NCBI GenBank assembly: GCA_964579725.1 | Contig: CAZOHG010000007.1 | Span: forward strand, 1-64,000 | Source of the DNA: CAZOHG01 sp964579725 | Lineage (GTDB): Bacteria; Zhuqueibacterota; JdFR-76; BMS3Abin05 | DNA: 64,000 bases | Direction: 5' to 3' | Shown: piece by piece, positions 34,921-43,855 of the stretch | Layout: each line of letters opens with the position of its first letter | How positions within the stretch are numbered: position 1 is the stretch's first letter | Program-made: the position numbers and the translations under genes | The notes under the pieces: model-generated | The model's database searches: none | Told to the model about the DNA's origin: nothing | What the model saw: only the letters and a program-made list of their open reading frames with translations

Positions 34921-36170
34921 TCCGGCGAGACCTCCGTTGCGCCAATTGGCCGAATGGAAAGGGTGAGCACGGTGCCTTTCCCAAAAATGCCTTCCATCAA
35001 ACGGCGGTAGTTGCCCACTGCTTTCCGGGGCAAAAAGACCTGAATGGTACCTGCAAAACCGCCTCCGTGCACCCGACAGGCGCCTTCTCCCACTTGCCGA
35101 ATAAAATCTTCCGTCAGCGCCAGCGCCAGGGCAAGTCCTTGTTCCTGTGGATTTTGAGGCGCCGTGACATTTTGAAGCCATTTCCAAGAAGAATTTCCGG
35201 AATCTCGAATTTCCTCCAAAAAACGGGCAAATTGGCCGGCTTTCAGGGCGTCAGCCTGGCGACGCACGCGTTCGTTTTCTTCAAAAAAATGCAGCGCCCG
35301 CAAAACGGCACGGTCGCCTACGGCTTCGCGTAAAGCCCCGATTTGCTCCAAAACATCGGAGCGGGAAATTTCTCTGAGCACTTTTTTCCCAAAAAATCCG
35401 GCCACCTTTTTCATTTCGGCTGGAATAGCGGCGTAATACGAGGTCAGGTTGGCGTGGCTGCCGCCCGTGTTCACAATCAGCATGCTGTAGCCGAACGGCT
35501 CTAAATTCAGGGAGATTTTCTCTATTTTGGTACGATCCGGAAAGGCAAAATCGAGCTTAATCGCACCGCCCACTGCCGAAGCCATTTGATCCATTAGACC
35601 GCACGGTTTTTCGAAATAGGTGTTCTCGGCAAACTGACCGATGGTAGCAATGGTTTCGGGGGGAATTTTGCCTCCGTTGTAAAGACCGTTCAAGATGGTT
35701 GCCACCAGCACTTCGATGGCGGCTGAAGAACTCAGGCCTGATCCCGGCAGCACCTCACTAGAAAGGAAAGCGTCCAATCCGCCCACGGCGTAGCCCAATT
35801 CGACAAACCGAGCCGCTATTCCCCTGAGAAGTGCCGTTGTGGTTCCCGCTTCCTGTTTTTTGGCGGACAAATCGGACAGGTCAACGATGAACGGTTCGGC
35901 GTAGCCCTCCGAAAAAACGGTGAGCGTGCGCGAGGGCCTTTTTCGCACGGCTGCAATGGCGTCCAGATTCACGCTGGCTGCCAGCACCAGTCCCTGATTG
36001 TGGTCGGTGTGATTTCCGCCGATTTCCGTTCTTCCCGGTGCGCTGAAAAAACGGTTAGCTGCACCGCCAAAAAACGCCTTAAATCGGGACATTGTTTTTT
36101 GAAATCGTTTTCGCTGAGCTTCTAAGACCCTTTCACTGCGACCGTAAATATCTGATAAACCAGCAGTCAT
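34917..36170 (-). CDS. galK: galactokinase
   Basis: A 417-residue GHMP kinase. The galactokinase signature appears as APGRTEIGGNHTDHNQG (normally GRTNLIGEHTDY, here with GNHTDH). The phosphate-binding loop is LPGSGLSSSAAIEV and CGLMDQMASAVGG carries the catalytic Asp. GEGACRVHGGGFAGTIQVF is the third GHMP motif. It phosphorylates galactose at C1 in the Leloir pathway. An N-terminal extension of about 45 residues precedes the usual start of homologues. ATG 36170 was taken; a TTG is found at 36182. galM is encoded just upstream in the same direction; galT and galE are not in the window. Confidence 0.92.
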   Translation of the reverse strand: MTAGLSDIYGRSERVLEAQRKRFQKTMSRFKAFFGGAANRFFSAPGRTEIGGNHTDHNQGLVLAASVNLDAIAAVRKRPSRTLTVFSEGYAEPFIVDLSDLSAKKQEAGTTTALLRGIAARFVELGYAVGGLDAFLSSEVLPGSGLSSSAAIEVLVATILNGLYNGGKIPPETIATIGQFAENTYFEKPCGLMDQMASAVGGAIKLDFAFPDRTKIEKISLNLEPFGYSMLIVNTGGSHANLTSYYAAIPAEMKKVAGFFGKKVLREISRSDVLEQIGALREAVGDRAVLRALHFFEENERVRRQADALKAGQFARFLEEIRDSGNSSWKWLQNVTAPQNPQEQGLALALALTEDFIRQVGEGACRVHGGGFAGTIQVFLPRKAVGNYRRLMEGIFGKGTVLTLSIRPIGATEVSPD

Positions 36171-36308
36171 GAAATTAGGCAACCTGCTTATCTCAGTTGT
36201 TCCTGCACCAATTTGCTCTATTTGCAGCGTTTCTCTTTTGACAAAGAATTTTTCGGAGCCAAAGTAAATTTTACCGTAACGCTTTCATTCAAACGATTGA
36301 GGAACTTT

Positions 36309-37262
36309 TCACACCAATTGAACGCCGTGCTGCGCTCGAAAGGTTTCGCCTGGTTTCAACACCAACAGCCCGTCGCCGCTGTTAAACGCGTTTGTACTGC
36401 ACGTCATGGGTTCAACTGCCAGGGATTCCCGCTGCGGAGGCGTAAAGGCGACCATGAAATTGTACTTTCCGGGGCCCGTTTCCTGCCAAATTCGCAGGGT
36501 TACTTGCTCGGCTGGATCGCGAATTTCCGCAACAGCCATGCCGGATTTTCCACTCAATCGAAAAACGGTGTCCAAAACCGTTCCATTGACAGCTCGAAAG
36601 TCCGCAAAATTCGCAAAGGTAGTTACTTCACCCGTGGGAATCATTTGCTCATCCAGCACCAATTTTTCGGTGGACGGAATTTTTAGTTCCAGATTTTCAA
36701 TGGGCGAACGAAGGCGAAAATAGGGATGCCAGCCGTCTCCGAAAGGCATGGAAGTTTCACCGGTATTTTGAACCTGTACCTCTACCTCAAAATGGTGAAC
36801 TTCTTTCAGAGAATAGCGAAGGTTGATTTCGAATGGAAACGGGTAACCGGGGTAGTCCCCCTCGTAGCGGTGGACAAGCCGAATCGAGGTGTCTTCGCCG
36901 GGCGGAGTAGAATCCAGCACGGCAAAAGGTTTTTTGAAAATAAAACCGTGAATGGCATTGTGCCGTTCCGGTTCGTTGATGGGAAGCTCGTATTCCTTGC
37001 CGTTAAACGTGTAGCGTCCGTTTCGAATACGATTGGGAAAAGGCATCAGCCGATTCCCCTTTGACCAATCGTTTTGGTCCACATCCGACTCCGTTTTGTA
37101 GCCATCTAAAACGGAATAGTGCCGACCGTTCTTTTCCAACACCAATTCAGACACATTGGCACCGTACGCGGGAATGACAGAGAACTTTTCACCCAAAGCA
37201 TTTTCCAAAGTGAGTACCTCATATTTTCCCAAATGACGCACTTCCCAAGTGTTCTTACCCAC
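36309..37262 (-). CDS. galM: aldose 1-epimerase
   Basis: A 317-residue galactose mutarotase-like protein. Conserved pieces are NRIRNGRYTFNGKEYELP (substrate-binding Arg), ERHNAIHGF (catalytic His), FGDGWHPYF (second His) and the C-terminal AVEPMTCSTNAFN, where the catalytic Glu of the family sits. It interconverts the alpha and beta anomers so galactokinase receives the alpha form. The start is GTG 37262 with GGAGG five bases before it. It lies between galK and a small membrane protein. Confidence 0.9.
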   Translation of the reverse strand: MGKNTWEVRHLGKYEVLTLENALGEKFSVIPAYGANVSELVLEKNGRHYSVLDGYKTESDVDQNDWSKGNRLMPFPNRIRNGRYTFNGKEYELPINEPERHNAIHGFIFKKPFAVLDSTPPGEDTSIRLVHRYEGDYPGYPFPFEINLRYSLKEVHHFEVEVQVQNTGETSMPFGDGWHPYFRLRSPIENLELKIPSTEKLVLDEQMIPTGEVTTFANFADFRAVNGTVLDTVFRLSGKSGMAVAEIRDPAEQVTLRIWQETGPGKYNFMVAFTPPQRESLAVEPMTCSTNAFNSGDGLLVLKPGETFRAQHGVQLV

Positions 37263-37285
37263 TTTTTCCTCCTATTACATTGGAT

Positions 37286-37555
37286 TTAATCGTTGTACGG
37301 CTCATTTTTCTGCGGGGATCTGTAATGGAGATACGCCGGCACGAGAAAAATAAGTCCCGCAATCAGCATAACGCCGCCCCACCACAGATTGGGATTGGCC
37401 AATCCCCACCAAACGTGCGCGTGTACGCGTACCACTTCGGTTTGGGTTTGGGGATGAAAAAGATAGCCGATCCCGGTTAGCGTGACAATCCCCCCAAAAA
37501 TAGACAGCATTAATCCGACAAAAAACCAAATGGACAACATACGATTTTCAGGCAT
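37286..37555 (-). CDS. small two-helix membrane protein beside the symporter
   Basis: An 89-residue protein with two membrane helices (about 8-30 and 59-78) joined by a His- and Trp-containing loop (VHAHVWWGLANPNLWWGG). I do not recognise it. It lies 51 bp after the sodium/sugar symporter and 23 bp before galM, all in one direction, so it may be a symporter accessory. The start is ATG 37555, preceded by a GGAGAT site. Confidence 0.65.
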   Translation of the reverse strand: MPENRMLSIWFFVGLMLSIFGGIVTLTGIGYLFHPQTQTEVVRVHAHVWWGLANPNLWWGGVMLIAGLIFLVPAYLHYRSPQKNEPYND

Positions 37556-37606
37556 CGGAAATCTCCTACTTTATCGAATTCACCTAACATTTTGCTATTT
37601 TAACAA

Positions 37607-39262
37607 TTACCAGAAAATAATATTCAATGCAATGAGAACAATCAAAGAGATCAAGGCGATCATTTCAGGCTTTTTGTAAAACGGCAATTTGCCCTCCTGC
37701 GCAATGGGTGTCAGACTGCGAACCAGGCCAACCAGTTCTTCTTTAGGTCGCCGTTCAGTAAACAAACTAACGGCAATCGTCACCACAAAAGTAATCAACC
37801 ACGCCCACCAGGCCCGCCAGAAATTGGCAGCCATTGGACTGGCATTGTGGGACAATGTAATGAATGACCGCGAAATCAGGTCAAATTTCACCAAAATAAA
37901 CAACGTAAACGAACTCACCATTCCCGACACCAAACCCCAAAAGGCGCCGTTGGGGGTGATCCACGCAACAAACATTCCCAACAGCATGGTTGCAAATAGA
38001 GGGGCATTTACCCACGAAAAAATCGCCTGCATGTAGTCCATAATGCTTGGGAAGGATTTCGCCCAATAGGCCGTGACAATACTAATCAAAATACCGCCGA
38101 CTGTCGCCACACGCCCCATCCAAACGTAATGCTGGTCCGAAGCATTTCGTTTAATTACAGACTTGTAAATGTCGTAGGTCCACACAGTATTAAACGCACT
38201 AATATTTCCCGCTTGGCCCGCCATAAAACCGGCCAGCAACGCCGTTACCCCAAGGCCAATGAGCCCCTGTGGGTAGTAGCGAGCCAAAAGCATGGGCAAC
38301 GCCGAATCGTAGCGCACCTGCCCGTTATCCACCAAAAGTTTAAACCCGCTGTGAGGATCGCGAGCCAACACCCAGGCAATAAGGCCACCCACAATGACAA
38401 TGAAGGGCAAAGCCATTTTAAAGAAAGAGGCAATAATAGGCGTCATGCGGGCGGATTTTAGATTTTTGGCCGAAAGCGCCCGCTGCACCACAAGAAAGTC
38501 AGTGGTCCAGTACCCAAAAGAAAGGACAAAGCCCAATCCCAGTACAATTCCCATCCAGGTCACATGCATTCCGTTTAGGGAGGGATCCGTTGACGTTGAC
38601 CAAAGCCGCCCCATGGAGTCGGGTATGCGGGCGAAAACAGCCTTCCAGCCGCCAATTTCAATCAATCCCATGACGGAAGCCAGCATGAGACCGAACCAAA
38701 TCAAGAAAAATTGAATAATTTCGGTAAAAATGGCGCTCATAAGGCCACCCATGGTTACGTACACGGCCACAGTCAAAGCGGACGCCCACATACACGCATC
38801 CCAATTCCAGCCTAAAAATGTACGCAACACCAGAGCCATGGCATACAGATTAATACCTGAAACCAAAAGCGTCATTAAGGCAAACGCAATGGCGTTTAGG
38901 ACGCGGGTTTTTTCGTCAAATCGCAATTTTAAATAGCCGGGAACCGAGTGAATTTTGCTGCTGTAATAAAAGGGCATCATGTAAAGCGCCAAAAACAACA
39001 TGGCAGGAATGGCGCCAATCCAGTAAAAATGTGCCACAAACATGCCGTATTCGAAGGTGTTGCCCGTCATTCCCAAAAGTTCCAGGGCGCCCATGTTCGC
39101 ACTGAGAAAAGCCAGCCCTGCAATCCAGGAGGTATTTCGCCGTCCGGCCAGAAAAAAATCTTCACCTGTTTTGGCGAATTTTTTCAGGTAAATTCCGATT
39201 CCAATGACAAAGGCAAAATAGAGTGCAATTACAATCCAATCCACCCAAGAAATTTGCAACAT
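37607..39262 (-). CDS. SSS-family sodium/sugar symporter
   Basis: A 551-residue sodium:solute symporter with about 14 helices. Family features are FFLAGRRNTSWIAGLAFLSA near the start, GALELLGMTGNTFEYGM, the LLAGFMAGQAGNISAFNTVW segment in TM8-9 with the sodium-site residues, and a last helix near the C-terminus. It resembles the SGLT/vSGLT branch, so galactose or glucose uptake is likely given galK and galM next to it. The ATG is preceded by GAGGAGG at a suitable distance. Confidence 0.9.
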   Translation of the reverse strand: MLQISWVDWIVIALYFAFVIGIGIYLKKFAKTGEDFFLAGRRNTSWIAGLAFLSANMGALELLGMTGNTFEYGMFVAHFYWIGAIPAMLFLALYMMPFYYSSKIHSVPGYLKLRFDEKTRVLNAIAFALMTLLVSGINLYAMALVLRTFLGWNWDACMWASALTVAVYVTMGGLMSAIFTEIIQFFLIWFGLMLASVMGLIEIGGWKAVFARIPDSMGRLWSTSTDPSLNGMHVTWMGIVLGLGFVLSFGYWTTDFLVVQRALSAKNLKSARMTPIIASFFKMALPFIVIVGGLIAWVLARDPHSGFKLLVDNGQVRYDSALPMLLARYYPQGLIGLGVTALLAGFMAGQAGNISAFNTVWTYDIYKSVIKRNASDQHYVWMGRVATVGGILISIVTAYWAKSFPSIMDYMQAIFSWVNAPLFATMLLGMFVAWITPNGAFWGLVSGMVSSFTLFILVKFDLISRSFITLSHNASPMAANFWRAWWAWLITFVVTIAVSLFTERRPKEELVGLVRSLTPIAQEGKLPFYKKPEMIALISLIVLIALNIIFW

Positions 39263-39367
39263 CGCCAGCCTCCTCAGTTTGGAAAGATCACCTTGTCGAA
39301 TCGATTCCTTAGGTCTTGGTTAGACTGTGAAGGAAGTACCAAAACGCAGGAATTTTAATTAAGGGTA

Positions 39368-39396
39368 AATTTAAGGATTTCATTTATTGGAATCAA
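39368..39396 (-). promoter_or_regulatory. promoter of the symporter/galM/galK unit
   Basis: On the minus strand TTGATT (39396-39391), a 17-base spacer and TAAATT (39373-39368). The start would be near 39361, about 100 bases before the symporter ATG. No GAAAACGTTTTC palindrome is present here. Confidence 0.45.
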
Positions 39397-39539
39397 GATA
39401 AAAATAGATCACCTGTGGGCTTGGCTTCAGCCAACTTCCTGAGGACACGAAAAAAATTACGAAAAGCAGATATCCTTGTTTTGAAATCAAAAGCACCCCA
39501 AAAAAAATTTTTCTGTGTCTAAATTGGATTTAGGGCGCA

Positions 39540-39690
39540 AACTGAAACACTTCCCGAAAGTCTTTGCTCCCCCCAGGGTGTTTTTTTGTTTTAGGCCCCC
39601 TTTTCCTCAGGGCGTTGTCCTGGGCTACTGTATTGCGCCCCTTCGAGGCTAAAACTTAAAAAGCGGAGACCTGTTTACAGGTCATTTTTG
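39540..39690. repeat. degraded REP-like palindromic element
   Basis: In the 640-bp gap between the symporter and the PPDK-domain gene, CAGGGCGTTGTCCTG (39608-39622) is followed by GCCCCTTCGAGGC (39637-39649). Two linked imperfect hairpins with a central ACTGTATT spacer resemble a dispersed REP/BIME unit that has decayed. A third palindrome, GACCTGTTTACAGGTC, lies at 39668-39683. I see no gene in the rest of the gap. Confidence 0.4.
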
Positions 39691-39848
39691 ACCCATTTCC
39701 CCCGGAATCTGTGCTTTTGGTTAAAAAACAGGGTTTGGCCCAAATTTAACCCCAAAATCTCCTTTCCTTTTTTATCGCTTTTCTGAAGCAGTGCATTTTC
39801 AATGTTTCTCTTTTTACATCGGGAAAATACGGAAATTCCATTTTCCAC

Positions 39849-39877
39849 TTGTCTTTTACCTTTGATTTTCATATAAT
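39849..39877 (+). promoter_or_regulatory. promoter of the PPDK-domain gene
   Basis: TTGTCT (39849-39854), 17 bases, then a perfect TATAAT (39872-39877). The start is expected near 39884, giving a very short leader that contains the GGAGAAA ribosome site before ATG 39903. Confidence 0.6.
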
Positions 39878-39902
39878 TTTAAAACATTTCTTCGGAGAAA
39901 CC

Positions 39903-41657
39903 ATGTCCCAGAATTTTGAGAAAATTCCTTTTTTGGCTTTTACCCCAGACCCCGAGCGTTTGCCCGCTCAAATTCACATCGTGGGCGGCGGGCAAATGGG
40001 CGGCAAGGGCAAAGGGCTGACGTTTGTAGCGTCGGAAACCTCCCCTGACGGGGTTTTGTTCGATTTTTCGGAAAGGGGTATCTGCATCCCGGACACCACG
40101 GTGCTTTCCACTGAAATATTCGATCGATTTATGGAAGCCAATCACCTGAACGGACTTTACCGAAAAGTCTCATTTGAAGAGCTGGTCACGATTTTTCTGA
40201 AAAGCCCATTTCCCGCCGACATATTGGACATCTTTTCGGAGCTTTTGGCCAAATTCAATCAGCCGCTGGCTGTCCGCTCGTCGAGTCTCATGGAAGACAG
40301 CCTCCAACACTCTTTCGCCGGTTTGTATTTGACCCTGTTTATTAGCAACCAGGGAACTTTTGAAGAAAGAATGGCCCAATTTACCTGGGCAATCAAACGT
40401 GTTTACGCCAGTACTTACAATCCTTCGGTACGAGCGTACCGGCGCAAACACAGCTTGCGTTCGGCGGACGACAAAATGGCTATTTTGCTTCAATCGGTAG
40501 TGGGCAAACGTCACGAAAACCTTTTTTACCCGCTTTTTTCGGGCGTGGGCTTTTCACGCAATTACTACCCGTGGAGTGGGCGGGTCAAGGTCCAGGACGG
40601 CGTGGTGCGGCTGGTTTACGGGTTGGGCACCCGGGCTGTCGGGCGGCATTACGCCCGCGTCTTTTCTTTATCTAACCCTCAGCTTCGACCAGAGGGTTCC
40701 ATTGCCCGGGACGTTTTGCGGTACTCTCAAGAAGTTTTTGACGCCCTCGATCTGGAAAAAAACGAGCTGGTCAGTCTGCCCGTTTCGACCATGAAAAACA
40801 AAGACCGGCAGCTCTACAAGATCGCTTCCCTTTTAAAGGATCGTTCTTACCTCACGCCCATGTACCCCATGCACCTCTCGGAAACTGACATCATTGTCTT
40901 GACTTTTGATCCCATTATTTCCAGCAATCGATTCATGCCATTCGTGGACATTGTTCGTGACGTCCTGGTTCGTTTGGAAACTCTCTTCGGCATTCCTGTG
41001 GACATTGAATTCAGCGTGGAGTTTCAGCCCGATCCCGAAACGGGCAAAGAGCGCGGCATTTTCTATTTGCTTCAAGCCAGGCCTCTCGGCGTGCGAGAAG
41101 AGCACAAACGAATTACAATTCCGGAGGTCGAGCCGAGTCGTATTCTCATTCGAAGCCGCAATCCCTTGGGAAACGGCGTTAAAAAACACATTCACCACAT
41201 TATTTTTGTAGAATCCGGCAGCTATTTGAAGGCAAATCACTACGAGGTTGCCCGCAAAATCGGGCGGCTTAATCAGCGGATGTACAACAAGCCTTACATC
41301 CTCATCGGCCCCGGGCGTTGGGGCTCCACCAATCCGCAACTGGGCATTCCCGTGCGCTACGGCGAAATTTCCAACGCTGCGGTCATTGTAGAAGTTGCCA
41401 GCGGACGCCTCACACCGGAGCTTTCCTACGGAACCCACTTTTTCGGAGACATGCTGGCCGACGGCACGCTGTACATTCCGGTTTTCCCCGAACAGGGGGA
41501 TTTTTTGCACCGTGAGTGGCTGCTGTCCCAGAAAAATCATTCCCGCTCCTCGGTTGTGCGTTTAATTGAAACGAAAGATGAAATTCGCGTGTTTGCCAGT
41601 GGAGACGTGCGTGAAGCGATTGTTTTTCTGGAAAATTCGGAGGCGACAACGGCGTGA
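39903..41657 (+). CDS. PEP/pyruvate-binding (PPDK N-terminal) domain protein
   Basis: A 584-residue protein whose first 400 residues match the ATP-grasp-type N-terminal domain of pyruvate phosphate dikinase and PEP synthase. GGGQMGGKGKGLTF is the nucleotide loop, LAVRSSSLMEDS then LQHSFAGLY near 122-145 is the classic second motif, and YLLQARPLGVREEH closes the ATP domain. The mobile phosphohistidine domain (GGxTSH) and the PEP barrel are absent, so it cannot complete PEP synthesis alone. The last 180 residues, with YILIGPGRWGSTNPQLGIPV, look like a conserved extra domain without a known role. The gene overlaps the following one by a GTGA and is coupled to it. Confidence 0.8.
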   Translation: MSQNFEKIPFLAFTPDPERLPAQIHIVGGGQMGGKGKGLTFVASETSPDGVLFDFSERGICIPDTTVLSTEIFDRFMEANHLNGLYRKVSFEELVTIFLKSPFPADILDIFSELLAKFNQPLAVRSSSLMEDSLQHSFAGLYLTLFISNQGTFEERMAQFTWAIKRVYASTYNPSVRAYRRKHSLRSADDKMAILLQSVVGKRHENLFYPLFSGVGFSRNYYPWSGRVKVQDGVVRLVYGLGTRAVGRHYARVFSLSNPQLRPEGSIARDVLRYSQEVFDALDLEKNELVSLPVSTMKNKDRQLYKIASLLKDRSYLTPMYPMHLSETDIIVLTFDPIISSNRFMPFVDIVRDVLVRLETLFGIPVDIEFSVEFQPDPETGKERGIFYLLQARPLGVREEHKRITIPEVEPSRILIRSRNPLGNGVKKHIHHIIFVESGSYLKANHYEVARKIGRLNQRMYNKPYILIGPGRWGSTNPQLGIPVRYGEISNAAVIVEVASGRLTPELSYGTHFFGDMLADGTLYIPVFPEQGDFLHREWLLSQKNHSRSSVVRLIETKDEIRVFASGDVREAIVFLENSEATTA

Positions 41658-42361
41658 CGGCGAAATTCGGTGCCACTCTTTGGATTCTCCTGCTCGGATT
41701 CTTTCCTGCACGAGCGCAGTACTTGAATCTTCAGCAACACGCCGATTTTGGCAAGCGGCGCCATTACTTCACCACAACCCTGGAGGGCGTTGGCATAGAC
41801 GCCTGGGGCAGTTGGTTCGGATTTATTGACGCCGACCACAGGAGTCTTACTTCCGGCACAGGAACACACGATTGGGAATTGGGCGTGCAATGTGTGTACT
41901 TCGAACTCAACCGCTATTTTAACCTCGGGCACTGGCTGAAAAAACCTGCCCTCACCTCAATTGAATGGACCATTCAGTACAACGATTCGCCTGCCGATTT
42001 TATTCGCCCCGCCTACCTGACCGGCTTTGTGTGGGACAATCTGTTTTCCCGCTATTTGTACGCCCACCTGGAATTTCTGATTCGGAAGGAAGAACAACAG
42101 CGGCTGGCCTGGCAATTGACGGGTGTGTGGAGCAAAGATTTTCACGTCGGGCGATTTTTACTCAATTTAGAGGGGTATTTCGATTTCTGGCAAAGCGACG
42201 ACGGGCTCTGGTGGATGTCCGAGCCCCAATTTCTGGTTAATTTTAGCTCGCTCGGCCTCAACAAACGATTTTGGCTGGGCACCGAGTGGGAATTAAATTG
42301 GTCGCAAAACGGAAGTTACAATCAAATTAACCCAACCCTGTTTATTCGGTACGATTTTTAA
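41654..42361 (+). CDS. DUF5020-like outer-membrane protein
   Basis: A 235-residue protein with a signal peptide (cleavage around ARAQ, residue 22) and a beta-rich mature part ending in LFIRYDF, with the terminal Phe typical of outer-membrane barrels. LNLQQHADFGKRRHYFTTTL, WGSWFGFIDADH and FWLGTEWELNWSQ recall DUF5020 proteins of Bacteroidota, which are related to the Tsx nucleoside channel; porin function is inferred. It starts with GTG 41654, overlapping the stop of the PPDK-domain gene. Confidence 0.7.
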   Translation: MTAKFGATLWILLLGFFPARAQYLNLQQHADFGKRRHYFTTTLEGVGIDAWGSWFGFIDADHRSLTSGTGTHDWELGVQCVYFELNRYFNLGHWLKKPALTSIEWTIQYNDSPADFIRPAYLTGFVWDNLFSRYLYAHLEFLIRKEEQQRLAWQLTGVWSKDFHVGRFLLNLEGYFDFWQSDDGLWWMSEPQFLVNFSSLGLNKRFWLGTEWELNWSQNGSYNQINPTLFIRYDF

Positions 42362-42371
42362 GGAGATTTGA

Positions 42372-43766
42372 ATGGCAACGTTTTTCACCTACCGCACATT
42401 AGACGATTTGAAAGCCGATGTTTCACGCCTTGGGCTGGAGATTTCTTTTGAGGAAAAATTGGAGGCTGTTTTTCAGCCGGTGCAAATCGGGAATCGGCGT
42501 GTGGGGAATGCTCTGGCTATTCACCCCATGGAAGGAACGGACTCCACTCCGGATGGGGCACCGGATGAATTGACGTTTCGGCGGTGGCATCGGTACGCGG
42601 CAGGTGGAGCAAAACTGTTTTGGGGGGAAGCGACCGCGGTCGCCGAAGAAGGGCGCGCCAATCCCAGACAACTTTATTTGACGGAACAAACGTACGATGG
42701 GTTTGCCCGTCTGGTAGAAGAAGCGCGGCGGGAACACCGAAAGTACTGGGGAAACGACGACGATTTTCTCATTGGATTGCAACTAACCCACTCCGGGCGC
42801 TGGAGCTACCGAAAGCCGCTGCCTGCCGTGCACAACCCAATCGTAGACGCCCGTACATTTGTGGACCGTTCCCGTGGCGTGACGGTAGATGCTTCTTATC
42901 CGATTTTGACAGACGATTACCTCAAAACGCTTGAAGAAAAATTCCTCCAGTCTGCCCGGTTAGCTGCACGCGCAGGATTTGATTTTATCGACATTAAACA
43001 ATGCCACACCTATCTTCTCAACGAGCTTTTGGGCGCTCGAACCCGCTCGGGCCTGTACGGTGGAAGTTGGGAAAATCGCACTCGTTTCATCCGTCAGGTT
43101 GTCTCGGCCATTCGTTCCGATTTGCCCAATCTACTGATTGCCACGCGCCTGAACGCGTACGATGGCATTCCTTTTCCGCAAAACGATGAGAAACCCGTCC
43201 CCGTGGAAAATGGATTTGGGCTGAATCTGGACAATCCGCTTGAAATGGATTTAACAGAACCGTTGCGTCTCGTAAGCCTTATTAAGGAATTGGGGGTACA
43301 AATGATTAGTATTAGTCTGGGCAGTCCCTACTTCAATCCCCATCTGGAACGCCCGATGGAAAAACCGGATCAAAACGGGTACCAGCCACCGGAGCATCCG
43401 CTCTTTGGCGTTGCCCGGCATTTTTCAACCGTTGCCACCCTTCAAAAAGCGCACCCGGATGTACCGCTTGCAGGAGCGGGCTACAGTTGGCTGCGGCATT
43501 TTTTTGTGTACGCAGCAGAAGCCAATTTGCAAGCCGGAAACGTGACGATCGTCGGCACAGGGCGCGGCAGCCTGGCTTACCCGGATATGGTAGCGGATCT
43601 TCTGCAAACAGGCCGTTTAAATCCTCGGAAAACCTGTATTGCGGACAGCCGGTGCACCGACCTCATGCGAGCCAAAAATAACGAATTGGGTCAATTCCCG
43701 GCCGGCTGTGCCACGCGCGACCCCCTTTACGCCCGAATCTACAAGAAGGCTTATCCTCGAAAATAG
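42372..43766 (+). CDS. Old Yellow Enzyme-family NADH:flavin oxidoreductase
   Basis: A 464-residue FMN TIM-barrel protein. VFQPVQIGNRRVGNALAIHP is the OYE N-terminus, GGAKLFWGEATAVAEEGRAN forms the next strand, GLQLTHSGRWSY gives the active-site strand and FDFIDIKQCHTYLLNELLGA replaces the usual HGAHGYLL active-site loop, with Lys-Gln-Cys-His. The C-terminal barrel shows VTIVGTGRGSLAYPD. It reduces activated C=C bonds, or related compounds, with NAD(P)H; no Fe-S extension is seen. AAGGAG precedes the ATG, ten bases after the DUF5020-like gene, so the three genes probably form an operon. Confidence 0.88.
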   Translation: MATFFTYRTLDDLKADVSRLGLEISFEEKLEAVFQPVQIGNRRVGNALAIHPMEGTDSTPDGAPDELTFRRWHRYAAGGAKLFWGEATAVAEEGRANPRQLYLTEQTYDGFARLVEEARREHRKYWGNDDDFLIGLQLTHSGRWSYRKPLPAVHNPIVDARTFVDRSRGVTVDASYPILTDDYLKTLEEKFLQSARLAARAGFDFIDIKQCHTYLLNELLGARTRSGLYGGSWENRTRFIRQVVSAIRSDLPNLLIATRLNAYDGIPFPQNDEKPVPVENGFGLNLDNPLEMDLTEPLRLVSLIKELGVQMISISLGSPYFNPHLERPMEKPDQNGYQPPEHPLFGVARHFSTVATLQKAHPDVPLAGAGYSWLRHFFVYAAEANLQAGNVTIVGTGRGSLAYPDMVADLLQTGRLNPRKTCIADSRCTDLMRAKNNELGQFPAGCATRDPLYARIYKKAYPRK

Positions 43767-43855
43767 ACGGTCGTTTTCGAGCTATTTGGTATTGGTACAA
43801 CCGAGCGAGAGTGACGTTTCTGCAGAAAAAGGGTACGAAAAGATGGCGAAAGATT

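Noticed and set aside
39675..39872. 65-codon minus-strand frame in the 39.3-39.9 kb gap
   Set aside because: Very basic low-complexity product, overlapping the predicted promoter of the PPDK-domain gene, with no clear ribosome site.
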